A DNA stretch of 64,000 nt from Dacryopinax spathularia (taxonomy: Eukaryota > Basidiomycota > Dacrymycetes > Dacrymycetales > Dacrymycetaceae). The stretch spans positions 1,426,001 through 1,490,000 of the forward strand of contig JBBPFI010000008.1 in the NCBI GenBank assembly GCA_037974965.1, read 5' to 3'. Positions 1 to 10,733 of this stretch are shown here, in pieces. The notes under the pieces were generated by a model. It saw only the letters and a list, made by a program, of their open reading frames with translations. It did not search any database and was not told where the DNA came from. A program made the translations under genes and the position numbers. Position 1 is the stretch's first letter. Each line of letters starts with the position of its first letter.

Positions 1-118
1 ATAAAGCCCCTTGATGTCGATCGCCGGGACCAAATAGCCCGTATTCGATCCTCACCATCTGACTTCCACTCTATTCGTCAAGAATGCGCCTTCTGCCATC
101 AACCACCATACGTTCTCC

Positions 119-2170
119 GTGATTCGACCCGAAGAGTGCGACCGGTCCGCCCTGCTTGCCGAGCAAGCTGTGCTGGAACTAGATGTTCGGCACCTCGCGA
201 CACGTCGTCTGGCCTCCATTAACTTCGAATTCTTGTATATTCATGAGAGAGCATGGTTGAGGCCGTTGTTACAGATGGAACGCCCACCCCTGATCAACGC
301 AGGAGTTCAGCAAGCAAGACAACGCAACCAGCATCGTCCGACGGGTACGTCAATCGACTCAGGCACGGGGGCGCGTGCTCATGCTAGGCTGACTGCCCTG
401 GAGACAGTGCCGGATGTCCTGCTTCTACCATTAATCCACAAGTATTGGAAGCTTGGCTATGGTGATACTGCCATAGCCGAGTACATCACCCAGGATGTCA
501 ATGCTGCTCAAAACGGATGGACCATCGCGTAAGCACCTCAGTATGTTGTTACGATGCTTCAGACTTATTGCGCAGGCGGAAGACGATATCTCGACGCCGA
601 ACCGAGCATGGTTGGCGGAGTACACGCCAGCAAGGGCACACATTCCAGACAATCGGGCCATATATGGAGGCCATCCGGGACGACTTTGGCAGGAAGACAG
701 GAGCTAAGAGGGCAAAGGACTGGTTGCGGGCGGTATGCGAAATGCACGTCTCTATGTACGTCTTGGTGTTGATCCTCTCGTTGTGCAATTACTGATGCGT
801 GCTGTAGGAGCTTGATACGCAGATACAATCTATTACATCACCCGGACGAAGTGGAAGAACGGAAGGGCCGACGCTTGAAGAGGAAGCAGTACTGGTCCCC
901 AGGTGTTTTCGCCGTAGTTGCTGTGGATCAGCACGACAAGTGGGGTCGCTACGGCTTGTATCTCCATCTCGGCTTGTGCCCCTTTTCAGGCGCCCTCCTG
1001 TGGTTAAACGGTTGGTGGACAAATTCTAATCCTCGTCTCATTTTCAGCTACTACCTGAAGATGGCGAGAGAATACCGTGGTGCGTGTGTTGTCGTCATTC
1101 CACTCTGTTAGCTCGCGCTGAACTAATACTTGAACCAATAGGCATACCAGTTCTCACTCAGAGCGATCCTGGGAGCGAGAATAACGGCATTGCGAACGGA
1201 CACAGCATGCTTCGACAGCGCCTCGACCCGTCTCTACTCGGTTATCTGCAACACCTTTGGTTGAGAGGTCATGCCAATATCAAGCCGGAGATCAAATGGA
1301 GTCAGCTGAGAAGGGAGTTTACGACCGAACTTGAAACCTTGTGGGCGCATGGAACTCTCGAAGGCTGGTATGATCGAGATACCCCTTTGGACCAGTGAGT
1401 CTCTGCTTGCGTTGCGAGAAGCACTCATGAAAGCGGTGATAGTTACGTCTTCCGGTGGATTGCTATTCCATTTCTACAGTCAAGGCTCGATTTGTACCGT
1501 CAGATGCATAACTCCAGTCGACCGCGGGCAGACAAACATAAGATCTTGCCTATCGGAATACCTCAGCAAATTCTTGAGCATCCGGAACGATTCGGCAATG
1601 CTAAGGACTTCAAGGTACGTAGGGAACAATATCTGGTTCACCGGACATTCACTCCTCTCTTAGGTTCTGGTGACAGAAGAAGACTTATGTCTGGTCGAGC
1701 ACCTATACGCTCCCCCAGATCATCCGGTTTTTGAGCTGGTACCACCGGAGTTCGAGCAGCAGATACGGGAGCTGTATGAAAGTAAGAGACGCTTCATATT
1801 GAAGACGAATAGTAGCTCAAATGTAACAGCAATGGGATCCCCCTCGATCAGCATGCACAACTTTTGGGACGTTTACCTGGAACTGAAGCTCGCCTTTCTG
1901 GAATGCATGGTGGATGACGGAGTGCTGCGCAGTTTGGCCTCGTTCGCCGAACGAGACCTGACTATAGCCAAAGAGCACATCGACCTGATCGACGGTATGG
2001 ATATAGAAGATGACGACACTTCAGTCTTCGCTGGATTGGGGGGCGGTCACTTTCCAAACGACGAGGAGACCCAAGATATCGACTCGCCCGATCCTCAGGA
2101 GGAAGCGCATCTGGTCCGTGAGCTTGCTGACCTTCTTCAAGCAGAATTGACCAGTGAACGGAGGGTTTGA
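119..2170 (+). CDS. Integrase-core-domain protein, multi-exon
   Basis: This gene is spread over about six exons separated by short GT-AG introns, ending at a stop codon at about 2170. The middle exons carry an RNase-H-fold integrase/DDE core. A VDQHDKWGRYG strand supplies a first acidic residue, a GLCPFSGALLWLNGWW stretch follows, and a QSDPGSENNG segment supplies a second. Upstream is an Arg-rich part (LLRRRKTISRRR) that resembles a helix-turn-helix region, and the C-terminal exon is acidic. Intron-containing proteins of this type are numerous in mushroom-forming fungi; whether they are active transposases or domesticated genes is unsettled. The exact start is uncertain because the N-terminus is not conserved enough to judge, and part may lie before the window. 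The hairpin-bearing tandem array begins ~230 bp downstream and may belong to the same element. Confidence 0.6.
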
Positions 2171-2394
2171 GTGGGTAGCGGTGACAGGAAATGTACACTT
2201 GAGCCCTAGATCGTGCTAGTTGTACTAGTGGCATGTCGTGTTCTAGGTGCTAATAACCATTGTTGCTATGGAATGATACGGCTTTCCCCGTAAGATCCAT
2301 TGGTGTGGAGGTGAGGCCCCTTTCTTTCAAGGGTGAGCAGGCAGTGGCGCGCACCGCAACCATCTTTACACTTTACTCATTCGTACTGTCACAA

Positions 2395-3550
2395 TGGGCA
2401 GCACGATTTCAACACACCGGTTGGGTTGCCGATTTCCCTCATCTCAGTTATCATCCACCTACAGGCGAAGACAGCATCGCGATGGGCCTAATGCGCTTCC
2501 GGGTGATAGCAGTTGTAGGGATGCGCTGAGGATGTGGTGAGGTGAGGAGGACGTCTGGTCCTCAAGGTGTGTGGTGCAGGCATGCAGTACGATTTCAACA
2601 CACCGGACGTGCTATGATCTAGTCTTCCTTCTTGACGATATACTGACACTACCTGCAGGATGTGTCGAAACCACAGCTGAGGCGGAACGAGCGGGCTATG
2701 AAGATTCCACCTGCTTGCAGAGGCGGACTAGCGACTCGACCAGCGCCCCGCAGTCAGGCGGTACAACCTCAACAGTACCATCGAGTTTACCCTTGATTCT
2801 CTACACCCTGGAGACGCGACCGTGTACACGACTTGAGGGAGGGCAGGAAGCGTATGAAGAGATGGGTGGAAAGAGCCGTTAAGGAGGGAATGGGACATTG
2901 TGTGCGTGGTGCTTAGAGCTGGCAGCACGATTTCAACACACCATCTGTGCTGCCTGCCTGCTCCTCTTCTGATCTATGCTCTGATCTATCTCTAAGATGC
3001 TTTCAGACTTTACTCTGCTTTACTGCCCGGGAGATCAGTGACCGTGGCGGAGGTAGAGAAAGTGTCAGGCGGCGAGGAGGTCTGGGGTCGTAGCTGAGCT
3101 CGAAGGTGTGTCCTGCAAACAGGCAGTACGATTTCAACACACCATCTGTGCTACCTGCTTGCTCCCGTCCTCAAACATGCTCTGATCTACCTTTAGGTTA
3201 CTTTAAGACCATGCTCTGCTTCACCTCAGACGAGATCAGCGACAGTGGAGGCGGTGGAGAGAGAGTGGGGTGACGAGGAGGTCTACTAGGTCGTTGCGGT
3301 GCTCGAGGGTGCGTCCTGCAAGCAGGCAGTACGATTTCAACACACCATCCGTACTGCCTGCTTGTTCTTATCCTTGATTCTGTTCTGACCAACCTTCAGA
3401 TCATTTGTGACCATACTCTGCTGCACTTGCGCCGGGAGATCGTCGACTTGGAAAACGCAGTGAGTGTCGGGTGACCAGGAGGTGGCTCGTAGGGCATTGT
3501 ATATGCGTACTGCAAGCAGACAGTACGATTTCAACACACCAATCTTGTTC
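2395..3550. repeat. Diverged ~200-bp tandem array with a hairpin motif
   Basis: The 16-mer ACGATTTCAACACACC occurs six times, starting at 2403, 2589, 2927, 3128, 3331 and 3525, which gives spacings of 186, 338, 201, 203 and 194 bp. The 338-bp step looks like two units that lost one motif. DNA between motifs is also related: all later units contain a GATC-TTTA...CTCTGCTT...GAGATC...GAGGAGGT... series. In the 3331 copy the motif is the loop of a perfect 15-bp inverted repeat (3319-3333 against 3350-3364). The 2927 and 3128 copies keep shorter or imperfect arms. No open reading frame explains the conservation. Confidence 0.8.
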
Positions 3551-4980
3551 ACCCACTTCGGCCGCGCCGCTCGCCTGCAATGCTGCTCGAGGTCATGCAC
3601 ATCTTGTGCACCACTCGAGGATGATGTTCTTGTGCTGTGCTGGAAATATTTTTCACACCTCACAACGCAACAATACTATTAGCTTACCAGTTTTTCTTCT
3701 TTTATATTGCTCCCTCGCTGGTTACAGGCTCTCTAGCCAAAAATAATATTTTATTATTGCCCGGGAGGGCCCCCCCCCTTCCTGCGCCCCGAATCGAACT
3801 CGCGTAATTGTGCTGGCCCAGCCCGATCTGCAACAAGCGCCCGGACCCTAACTTACTTCATGGCTTATGCAATCCTTCCCAGCTTACAAGATAACCGGAT
3901 ACCGGACGGAGGTTTAAGGAAAGAACGGTATTAAAATGCATTTTAGGATATTTGCAGTGCCGCTGGTTCATCCGCGCGGGTCTGAGCTAGGGACCCCGGG
4001 TGAAAAGGGAGCTGTCCACTCTTCACTTCCATACGCGACCGAGTCGGCGTAACCGATAGCGATGGCATAGGACTTAGGACTTGCGTTGGGTTGGACCGAG
4101 ACGCAGGGTTGATAGCCGGGATAGGCCGGGTTGGCGCATGGACGGACATCTATCCCTTTCTCACAACCTCTTCGTCATGCTCCTCGCTCTCTTACCAAGC
4201 TACGTTTCGCCTATTCCTCTACCGGTCCAAACGACGGACGATTGATGCGTGAAAAGCGTAACGCCGACGCTGCCGTTGGCGTTGGCTTGTCGGGTCGGCT
4301 GGTAGAACGTCGTCGATGCCGATGACCGATAGGAGAGACAGTCGGAGCGACCGACGGACGGAAACTGACGCCCATTTGGAAGAACGTCTGCCCGCCGGCT
4401 TCGGTAATTCATTTACGTCAGGGTCTGCCGGGATTACGTATGCTGAAATAAGCGCTCATGCGCGTCTTTTTCCCAGGCCTCTCGTGATAAGGTTGTCAGC
4501 CGCGTTGCTACGAGTGCACCATCCATCAAAAGGCCGAGAAGGAAGGTGCCAGTAGTTGAGTAAGCTGCTGAGACGAGGTATTTTGGGAAAGCCTGTTCCG
4601 TTTTTAGCACCTTGCCGCGTAGTAGAGAGACGGGCTGACGCTACCAAGTTTCCGCGCACCATGATATGGATATGGATATGTATATGTATATCGAGAGCGG
4701 TCTGTAATGAGGCACTGGGAACGGCTATGAGCTCAATCTATCAAAGCTGACAAGCAATCAAACAATGCCCGATGCGACATCGAAAAGCGTCCTATTGGAA
4801 CACGTGATCCCAAAGATGAAAGATCTCACCGCGCCTTCATCAACGCTTCGCGCATCTTCGCACGTCTGCCTCCGCGCCATTCATCAATGATCCGCACCTA
4901 ACTGGAACCAGACAACAAATGATCGCCTCACATCTCTTTTCTGTCTCTCTGTCTAGTGTCGATCTATACTCGATCGCACT
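3551..4980. other. Intergenic region without recognised genes
   Basis: This 1.4-kb stretch separates the repeat array from the EED gene. An AT-rich palindrome (AATAATATTTTATTATT, about 3741-3757) followed by a GC-rich run (CCCGGGAGGGCCCCCCCCC) could mark an element end. A short hexamer microsatellite (ATGGAT/GTATAT type) lies at about 4664-4690. The last ~150 bp before 4981 is pyrimidine-rich, as in a fungal core promoter. No protein-like frame was found. Confidence 0.5.
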
Positions 4981-7558
4981 ATGTCTGACCCAAGCCGGCC
5001 GCGAGTAGCTCGAAAGACCACGGGTGCTAGCGCACCGTTGGCGAAGGACTTTAGTAACTTGCGCGTCGCGAGCTCGGGGTCTGTTCCGAAGGTGCAGACG
5101 GTGCCTCGGCCGTTTCCCAAAGCAACCACCTCGGCTTCGACCTCTGGATCGACACCCAAACCGCCGTCGACCTCTGCTTCCATACCCAAGCCTAGTCCGG
5201 CTGCGACCTCAGGAGTGAAGCGCCCGCAAGCGAGTGCTTCTACTGCTCGACCTCAAGCGACCGCGCCGCCCGCCGCAGAAAAGGAAGAAGACTACTGGTA
5301 CAACAACCCCCGCTCTTCCCATCCGTACGAGCTAGCCGCAATAATTACCGTACGTCCTCCCCTCCCCTCTCCACTCATCCTCCTTCCGATGTCCAACGAA
5401 AGCCTTCGTAGGACCCGCCCGGCAGTGCCGGCACTGCCCAAACGCGAACATGGCACCAAGCCGCCTTCTTCCCCTGGCCCAAACCCTCCCGCCCGGCATT
5501 CACGTCCAACAAGCCCGAACCCCTCCTCAAGGCCTGGGAGAAGGCGCAACAAGACCTCTCTGATACTGTCGCCCTTGCTGGAGGGGACGAAGTCCGCCTA
5601 ATAAAGATCGACAAGAAGAACCCGTATGAAGTCGTTCTTTCACTCCATCTGGAGGGCGCGCCCGGGGAGAAGAAGCGAGATAGATCGGACGGGACGCTCA
5701 GCGATCGAGCGAGAGCAGTGACGTGGGCTGTAGACCCGGACGATCTGAGCGTGCTGCTGTGTTTTGGTGGGTCGGGGAGGCTGATATACGTCTGGGACGT
5801 CCAAAAAAAATCATATCGCAGCTGTCTGCGCGGACATGGACAGGTGGGTCTTCCCACTCCCCCCTTTCCTCTTCCTTTTTCTGGGATGGTGGGCTGATGA
5901 GAGGAAGAGCAGACTATTATGCATCTAACGACCCACCCCATGTATCCGCACATAATCGCCTCTTCGGCCCGGGATAGGTCTACGAGGATATACGACCTCA
6001 CCCTCCCGCAGTCTTTCCCCCTCACGTACGCGGCCTTACCAGACGGGATGCCAAACCGCGGGAACTTCCCGATGGGCGGGCTTCCCGTCACTAAGGAGGG
6101 CGTGGAAGGCGTGGAGGGAGATGGACCGGGGAAATGTATTGCCGTCGTTGGGTGGTACGTCAAGGGACATAGGGACGCCGTCGTGGGGGCGGACTTTCAT
6201 CCTACTTTACCGTTGTTGGCAACGTGCGGGGTGAGAGCTCCTTCTTCCCAAGGGCTCAGGCAGGGAACTGACAAGGGTGAGGTAGCTGGATCATGCAGTT
6301 AGGATATGGGGGCTGCCGAAGCTTCCCATAAAGAGGGACGAGCCATGGGAGATGTGCGCGATCTCCGACCCGCTGTTCGGCACCCAGCTATTGCACTCGA
6401 GCCCGTTGGACTCCATCTTTTGGTGAGCTTCATCCCTCCTTCCTCTCCCCCGACGTCCTTTCTCTGAATCGCATCCGGTCACGAGATATGCAGTATGCTG
6501 ACAGGAGACTCGCAGGCTGGCAGACGACATACTCGTCTCTAAATCCTGGGATGAGTACAACAACCGTGATGGCTCCGTGGTCCTCTGGCAATGGACCGAG
6601 CTGGACCGGTTCTTCCCGCCTTCCCAACAGGGCGGCGCGGCTGAGAAGAGGCAAGTGCAGTACTGGGAGCGAAATCGGCAGCCCTGGATAGTGTATGATT
6701 GGGCTGTTGATAATTCCCGTACGTATCTCTTTCACCATCTCCCTGTAAGCCATTACGGAGCTGATTGGTGTTGGAATAGGATCATTCCGCGAACTACGCC
6801 GGATTCGCCCTACTCCTCAAGCACAGCATACACGCCTAGCAGTGCATCATGCCTTCCCGGTCTATCTGGCGCCTAACAAACCCGCCGCCCCCGGCCTCGT
6901 GCGTGACCTCCTGCTCGGCTGGGGAGGGACGACTCGTACCGGCTCTCTCTGGCTCGTCAACCCCTTACTAAAGCTCCCTACTCCAGCCCAACAACAGCAA
7001 CAACAAGAAGGAGAAGGAGAATCCCCCCCAGTAAAAGAAGAACGGAACGCCGAAGGAAAACTGCATTTCATCGAGCCGAGCGGGAGGGGGAAATGGGTCA
7101 TGCAAGGGACGGATCGGTGGATTGAGGATGTAGGTTGGGAGCTGTCGAGTCCGGCGTCGTTTGGGAGGATGGCGGGTCTGATACCGGGGATGAAGGAGCT
7201 CGTGAGGGAGGCTGATCCTTCTCCGGCTCCTGAGGACGGGGCGGAGCAAGACGAGGAGGAGGAAGGAGGAGGGGAGGACGAGTCGGATGAGGATGGGGAT
7301 TATCAGGACCAGGACGCCGGAGACGATTCCTCCGCATCTTCCGAGGAGTATCAAGCGCCGAGGACGAGAAGCAATCGCAGACAGAAGAAGGAGAAGGAGA
7401 AGGAAAGGGAGAAGGAGAAGCCGAGGAAACTGCATAAGGAGGCTGGGGATGGGGTCACCATCCCCGCCGTGGCGATTCGGCCGAGAGGGGCGAGGATCGT
7501 CGTGGGTGCTGGGGAATATGGGACCATCTTGGTTTGGAGGAGGAAGGGCCTGAGTTGA
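4981..7558 (+). CDS. EED: EED/ESC-type WD40 protein, PRC2 subunit
   Basis: The spliced CDS is 4981-5349, 5412-5843, 5913-6230, 6286-6422, 6516-6718 and 6780-7558; all junctions are GT-AG and keep frame. The product is a WD40 propeller with an N-terminal Ser/Pro/Thr-rich tail of ~100 residues. The diagnostic stretches are EED-like: ...VKGHRDAVVGADFHP... followed, across an intron, by LDHAVRIWGLP (human: GHRDEVLSADF and MDHSLKLW), then DSIFWLADDILVSKSW (human: GDLILSKS). In PRC2, EED binds trimethylated H3K27 and stimulates the EZH2 methyltransferase in the nucleus. The last exon holds an acidic insert (residues DEEEEGGGEDESDEDGD onward, ~7250-7340) and a basic Arg/Lys patch before the final blade; animal EED lacks both. 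Function is inferred from family membership. Confidence 0.85.
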
Positions 7559-9498
7559 GGCGGGATATCATACGTGCACTCAGATTACCCTGTAGATCCA
7601 TATACCTCGCATCGGCAATGACATGATGCCCGTGACAGAATGAGCTCCTAACATGGCCAATTCCGGATTGGGAACGCGTTGACAATTTCGTTGGCATACT
7701 TGAAAGCGCATGCAGTCAACAAACTCAGGGCTCGAAGCACTGCAGACCGGAGGACGGATCGCCAGCATGCCGCTTCTGTCTCTCAAGGGATAGGAGCAGC
7801 ACCGAGGTTAATGCATACCCGGCGCCGCGGACCGGAACGTGCTCCCCTTTTGCGTCTCCACCACCACCACCAGGCTATCCTGTCCCTACCTCGGATCTTG
7901 ATACCCCCAACGGCAGCCGGAACTGCACATCGACCACGTTATCCTCGTTGGGACTTGGGCGCGATACCGTCAGCGAGCACGAAGTCCGAACTGCCTGCCC
8001 GACCCAAGGAGCTCGACGAGCCTGAGGTCCATATGGCGTGTCCTTACAGTACCAGTACGTGTGTTACGCCCCGAGGCGACGTCGGTGTAGTCTTGCGTCT
8101 CCATCACCGGCTAGACAGTTAGATCGGCCAGAAGGTCAATAGAATGATGCCGCAGATTATATTGTCCAGAAGATCCAGAACGACAGCAGGTACAGTAGGG
8201 AAAGGCCGTTGTTGGAAAGTCTGTAACCGCAGCGAGAACAGGGCAGACATCAGCCAATAGTACTACTCGGGGCTTTCTTCTTCGGCCTCGGCCGAGAGAG
8301 ATTATCTTGCGGCTATCTTCCGGCTAGTTCTGCCAAGCGCAGAGTGACCACTAGAGAGACCGGGGAAGATGCCACAGGTTGCGTCAGCCTCTCGCAAAAA
8401 TCACCGCCCACTAATCCGCTCTACCCGTCCACCTCTCGGTCATCTGTCGCTGGCGTGCGGCCAGTCCATATCCCCTCGGTCGGAAGCCACACCGCGGACG
8501 AATGTGGCTCAGCACAAGGAACTTTCCGCGAGGATCGGTCGCGAGCTTGCCCAGGAAGAAGCATACGAGCGGGCCGGCCGCAAGTACTGTAGCCAAGTCA
8601 GCTGGGTTGGGGCCGAGATTGACGGGAATGGAATGAAGGCTCGGTACAGATTGATGATGGTATGCTGGGAATGGGTAGTTCGCCGAATGTTTGTCAAGGG
8701 GGGCGAGGTGCACTCCAGCGGTCCATGATCTTGCGCCATTCATTCGTCAAGTCCGTCCTTTGCCCAAGTAGTGCGAGATCATCGGCCTTTGATGGCGAAA
8801 GCGAGAGCAAGCAAGCGCTCATGATCTCGAGCTTTTGGGGCGCCGAGCGCTCGAGAGCACCGCTGGCGGGCCGGGATCGTCCCTCCGCACCGCAGGCAAT
8901 ACCCCTTTTCTTCGGTCTTCTGTCCATTTCCTCAGAGCCTCGCGGTAAGATCCCCAAGCAGACTGCAGACGAGCCCAAGGGTGGAGGGGCCGATCGTTAC
9001 GGACTGCCCCAATAACTGCTTATTCAGTTTTTATTCATATCGGCAACAAGCAACAAGCAATTGATGCAGGAGGAGCACGAGCGAGGAGCGACACGTAAGC
9101 CGCATCATCATCACGCGCAAGTGGCTGTCCTTCATTGCGCACCGCCTCCTTCGTTCCTCCTTCCCCATACGCGTGCCAAGCCCATCCTCGGTTCTCCAGA
9201 CACCCCAAGTTCCCTCCCAGCCCCCACATGCCGATTCCCTTCTTCCCCCGGCCGGGTCGGGATACACCAGCCAGAAAAGGGGGGATGACGTACCGCCTCA
9301 CCTTCTCGCCCTTACGCATCGGTTCCCTGACTTCTTGGGTGGCCTAATAGGGCAAGAGTGTATTGAGGAACCTAGGCGGGCGGGGCTGTCCGAAGGTGGG
9401 GAATGCCGGTGCCGGCCGTCTCGGACACGAAGGACAAGGCGAGGCGGTAAGCCCGGTACACCCACACCTCCGCGCATGACCCGCCCGGCACTGCAGCG
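7559..9498. other. Long intergenic region containing a gene relic
   Basis: No intact gene is visible between the EED gene and the first secreted-protein gene. About 7805-8110 carries a decayed copy of the secreted-protein family (listed separately). The rest shows only short, compositionally random frames. Confidence 0.5.
7805..8110 (-). pseudogene. Decayed copy of the KR-DG small secreted protein
   Basis: On the plus strand, pieces match the antisense of the intact copy at 17197-17737 in the same order: GGCGCCGCGGAC, GCGTCTCCACCACCACCA, GGAACTGCACATCGACCACG, GGGCGCGATACCGT and GCGAGCACGA. Then come partial equivalents of the KTHH and YQGV codons. Insertions between these blocks destroy the frame and the first exon is not recognisable. 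It is a dead host paralogue, older than the other copies. Alignment was by eye. Confidence 0.55.
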
Positions 9499-9508
9499 CA
9501 TATAAAGA
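9499..9508 (+). promoter_or_regulatory. TATA box of secreted-protein gene A
   Basis: CATATAAAGAGG lies ~95 bp before the ATG at 9601. The other three intact family members have a TATA element 95-160 bp upstream of their ATG. Confidence 0.55.
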
Positions 9509-9600
9509 GGCGCATCATGGCCGAGACGGAGCAGCATCAAGCCTCTTTCAAAGAGTCGCAAGCTACTCAAGCAATCTCATTAAGAGCCAACATATCAATC

Positions 9601-10170
9601 ATGCGCTTCTCGACCATCTCCGCTCTCGCGGCACTCGTCCTCGCCGGCTCGGCGCTCGCCGCGCCTGCTCCTTCTCTCAACTGGAAGCGGGACGGGCCTG
9701 GCCCTAGTGGCACGCTCGTCGTCCCTCAGGGCGGAGCAGACTGGGATAATTCCGGAGGTACGTCCGCTCTCTGCGGCAGAAGTGATCATGTGAGGGCAAG
9801 AGGTACTGACGGTTACGGTGACAACGCAGGGTTCGGCCTAGCCCACGTCGTCTACCAAGGCGTGGACGAAGACTACGACGACGCCTCGCTCGGCGTAAAC
9901 CACGTCAAGACGCACCACATCGACCTCTACCTCGAAGCGCAAGACGGCTCCGGCAACACCTACTACCTCGCGAAGGGGATCGCGCCCGACAGCGAGACGA
10001 ACACGGTCGACGAATGGTTCCAGGTGCCGATCGGGTATGGGGGCCCGTTGGGGGATTATAGGCTCGTGGTCGTGGAGACCCAGGAAGGGTTCACGCCGGG
10101 GAGCGCGCTGCCGATCACGTTTAGGGCGGCGGCGCCGTTGATTTATGTTTCTGCGGGGCCGACGCCTTGA
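9601..10170 (+). CDS. Small secreted protein, family copy A
   Basis: Two exons (9601-9757 and 9830-10170) encode about 165 residues. There is a clear signal peptide (MRFSTISALAALVLAGSALA) followed by a short pro-segment ending in a Kex2-like Lys-Arg (NWKR|DGPGPSGTL). The mature part has the family hallmarks WDNSGG, HVVYQGVDEDY, VKTHHIDLYLEA, KGIAPDS, FQVPIGYGG, YRLVVVETQ, ITFRAAAPLI and a GPTP end, and it contains no cysteine. Alternating hydrophobic strands suggest an Ig-like beta-sandwich, perhaps comparable to the fungal effector NIS1, but that is only an inference. The 72-bp intron has no stop and is divisible by three, so retention would give a longer protein. No function is known to me. 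Confidence 0.75.
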   Translation: MRFSTISALAALVLAGSALAAPAPSLNWKRDGPGPSGTLVVPQGGADWDNSGGTSALCGRSDHVRARGTDGYGDNAGFGLAHVVYQGVDEDYDDASLGVNHVKTHHIDLYLEAQDGSGNTYYLAKGIAPDSETNTVDEWFQVPIGYGGPLGDYRLVVVETQEGFTPGSALPITFRAAAPLIYVSAGPTP

Positions 10171-10733
10171 GAGACACGAGCACGAGCTGCGAGGACTTGG
10201 CGTGGAGTAAGAGATGGACTTTGACAAACTGCTGTATTTGGAAAACACATGAGAGTTACGAGCATATACGAACCAATGTCATTCATTTCTGTTGTACCCA
10301 CGCATGTTGGATTTCGGAACACCCCCGCGCTTTCTTTGTGGCCTACGCACAGTAACGAGCTCAGGAAACAGCAATGTTGTCGTCGACTTGAAGCACCTCG
10401 TGCCGAACGCGCACTCTTCAAGGCATTGCGGTCTGGCAAAGGCTCACGCAGCACCCTCGCAGGTTGAAATTACGAGAAAAAGAATCGCATTCACAGATAT
10501 GGGGAAAAAACAGAGATGACAACCTTTCGGTCAATTTTGGCGTGGCTACGCATAGCGCAGGAGGGTCGACACAACTCGGCATCTAAACGCTTTCCTTTCC
10601 CCATCACATCGCTCCCCTCCATCTGCGGGTCCACGGTCCACGCTCAGGGCGCAGCGGCAGGCGCGGGCTCGGCCCTAGACCTGACGATTCACGCGTCAGG
10701 GGGTGACGCGGGGATTGATCAGAGGGCACTTCT
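10171..10733. other. Intergenic, convergent 3' ends
   Basis: This holds the 3' flanks of secreted gene A (plus) and the Tra2-like gene (minus). No other feature was seen. Confidence 0.4.

Noticed and set aside
2395-3550. CRISPR-like reading of the regular repeats
   Set aside because: The units are ~200 bp, diverged, and eukaryotic; spacers are related to each other rather than unique.
3770-3850. tRNA-like B-box sequence near CGAATCGAACTCGCG
   Set aside because: The T-stem does not pair and no A box is seen at the right distance, so neither a tRNA nor a SINE is supported.
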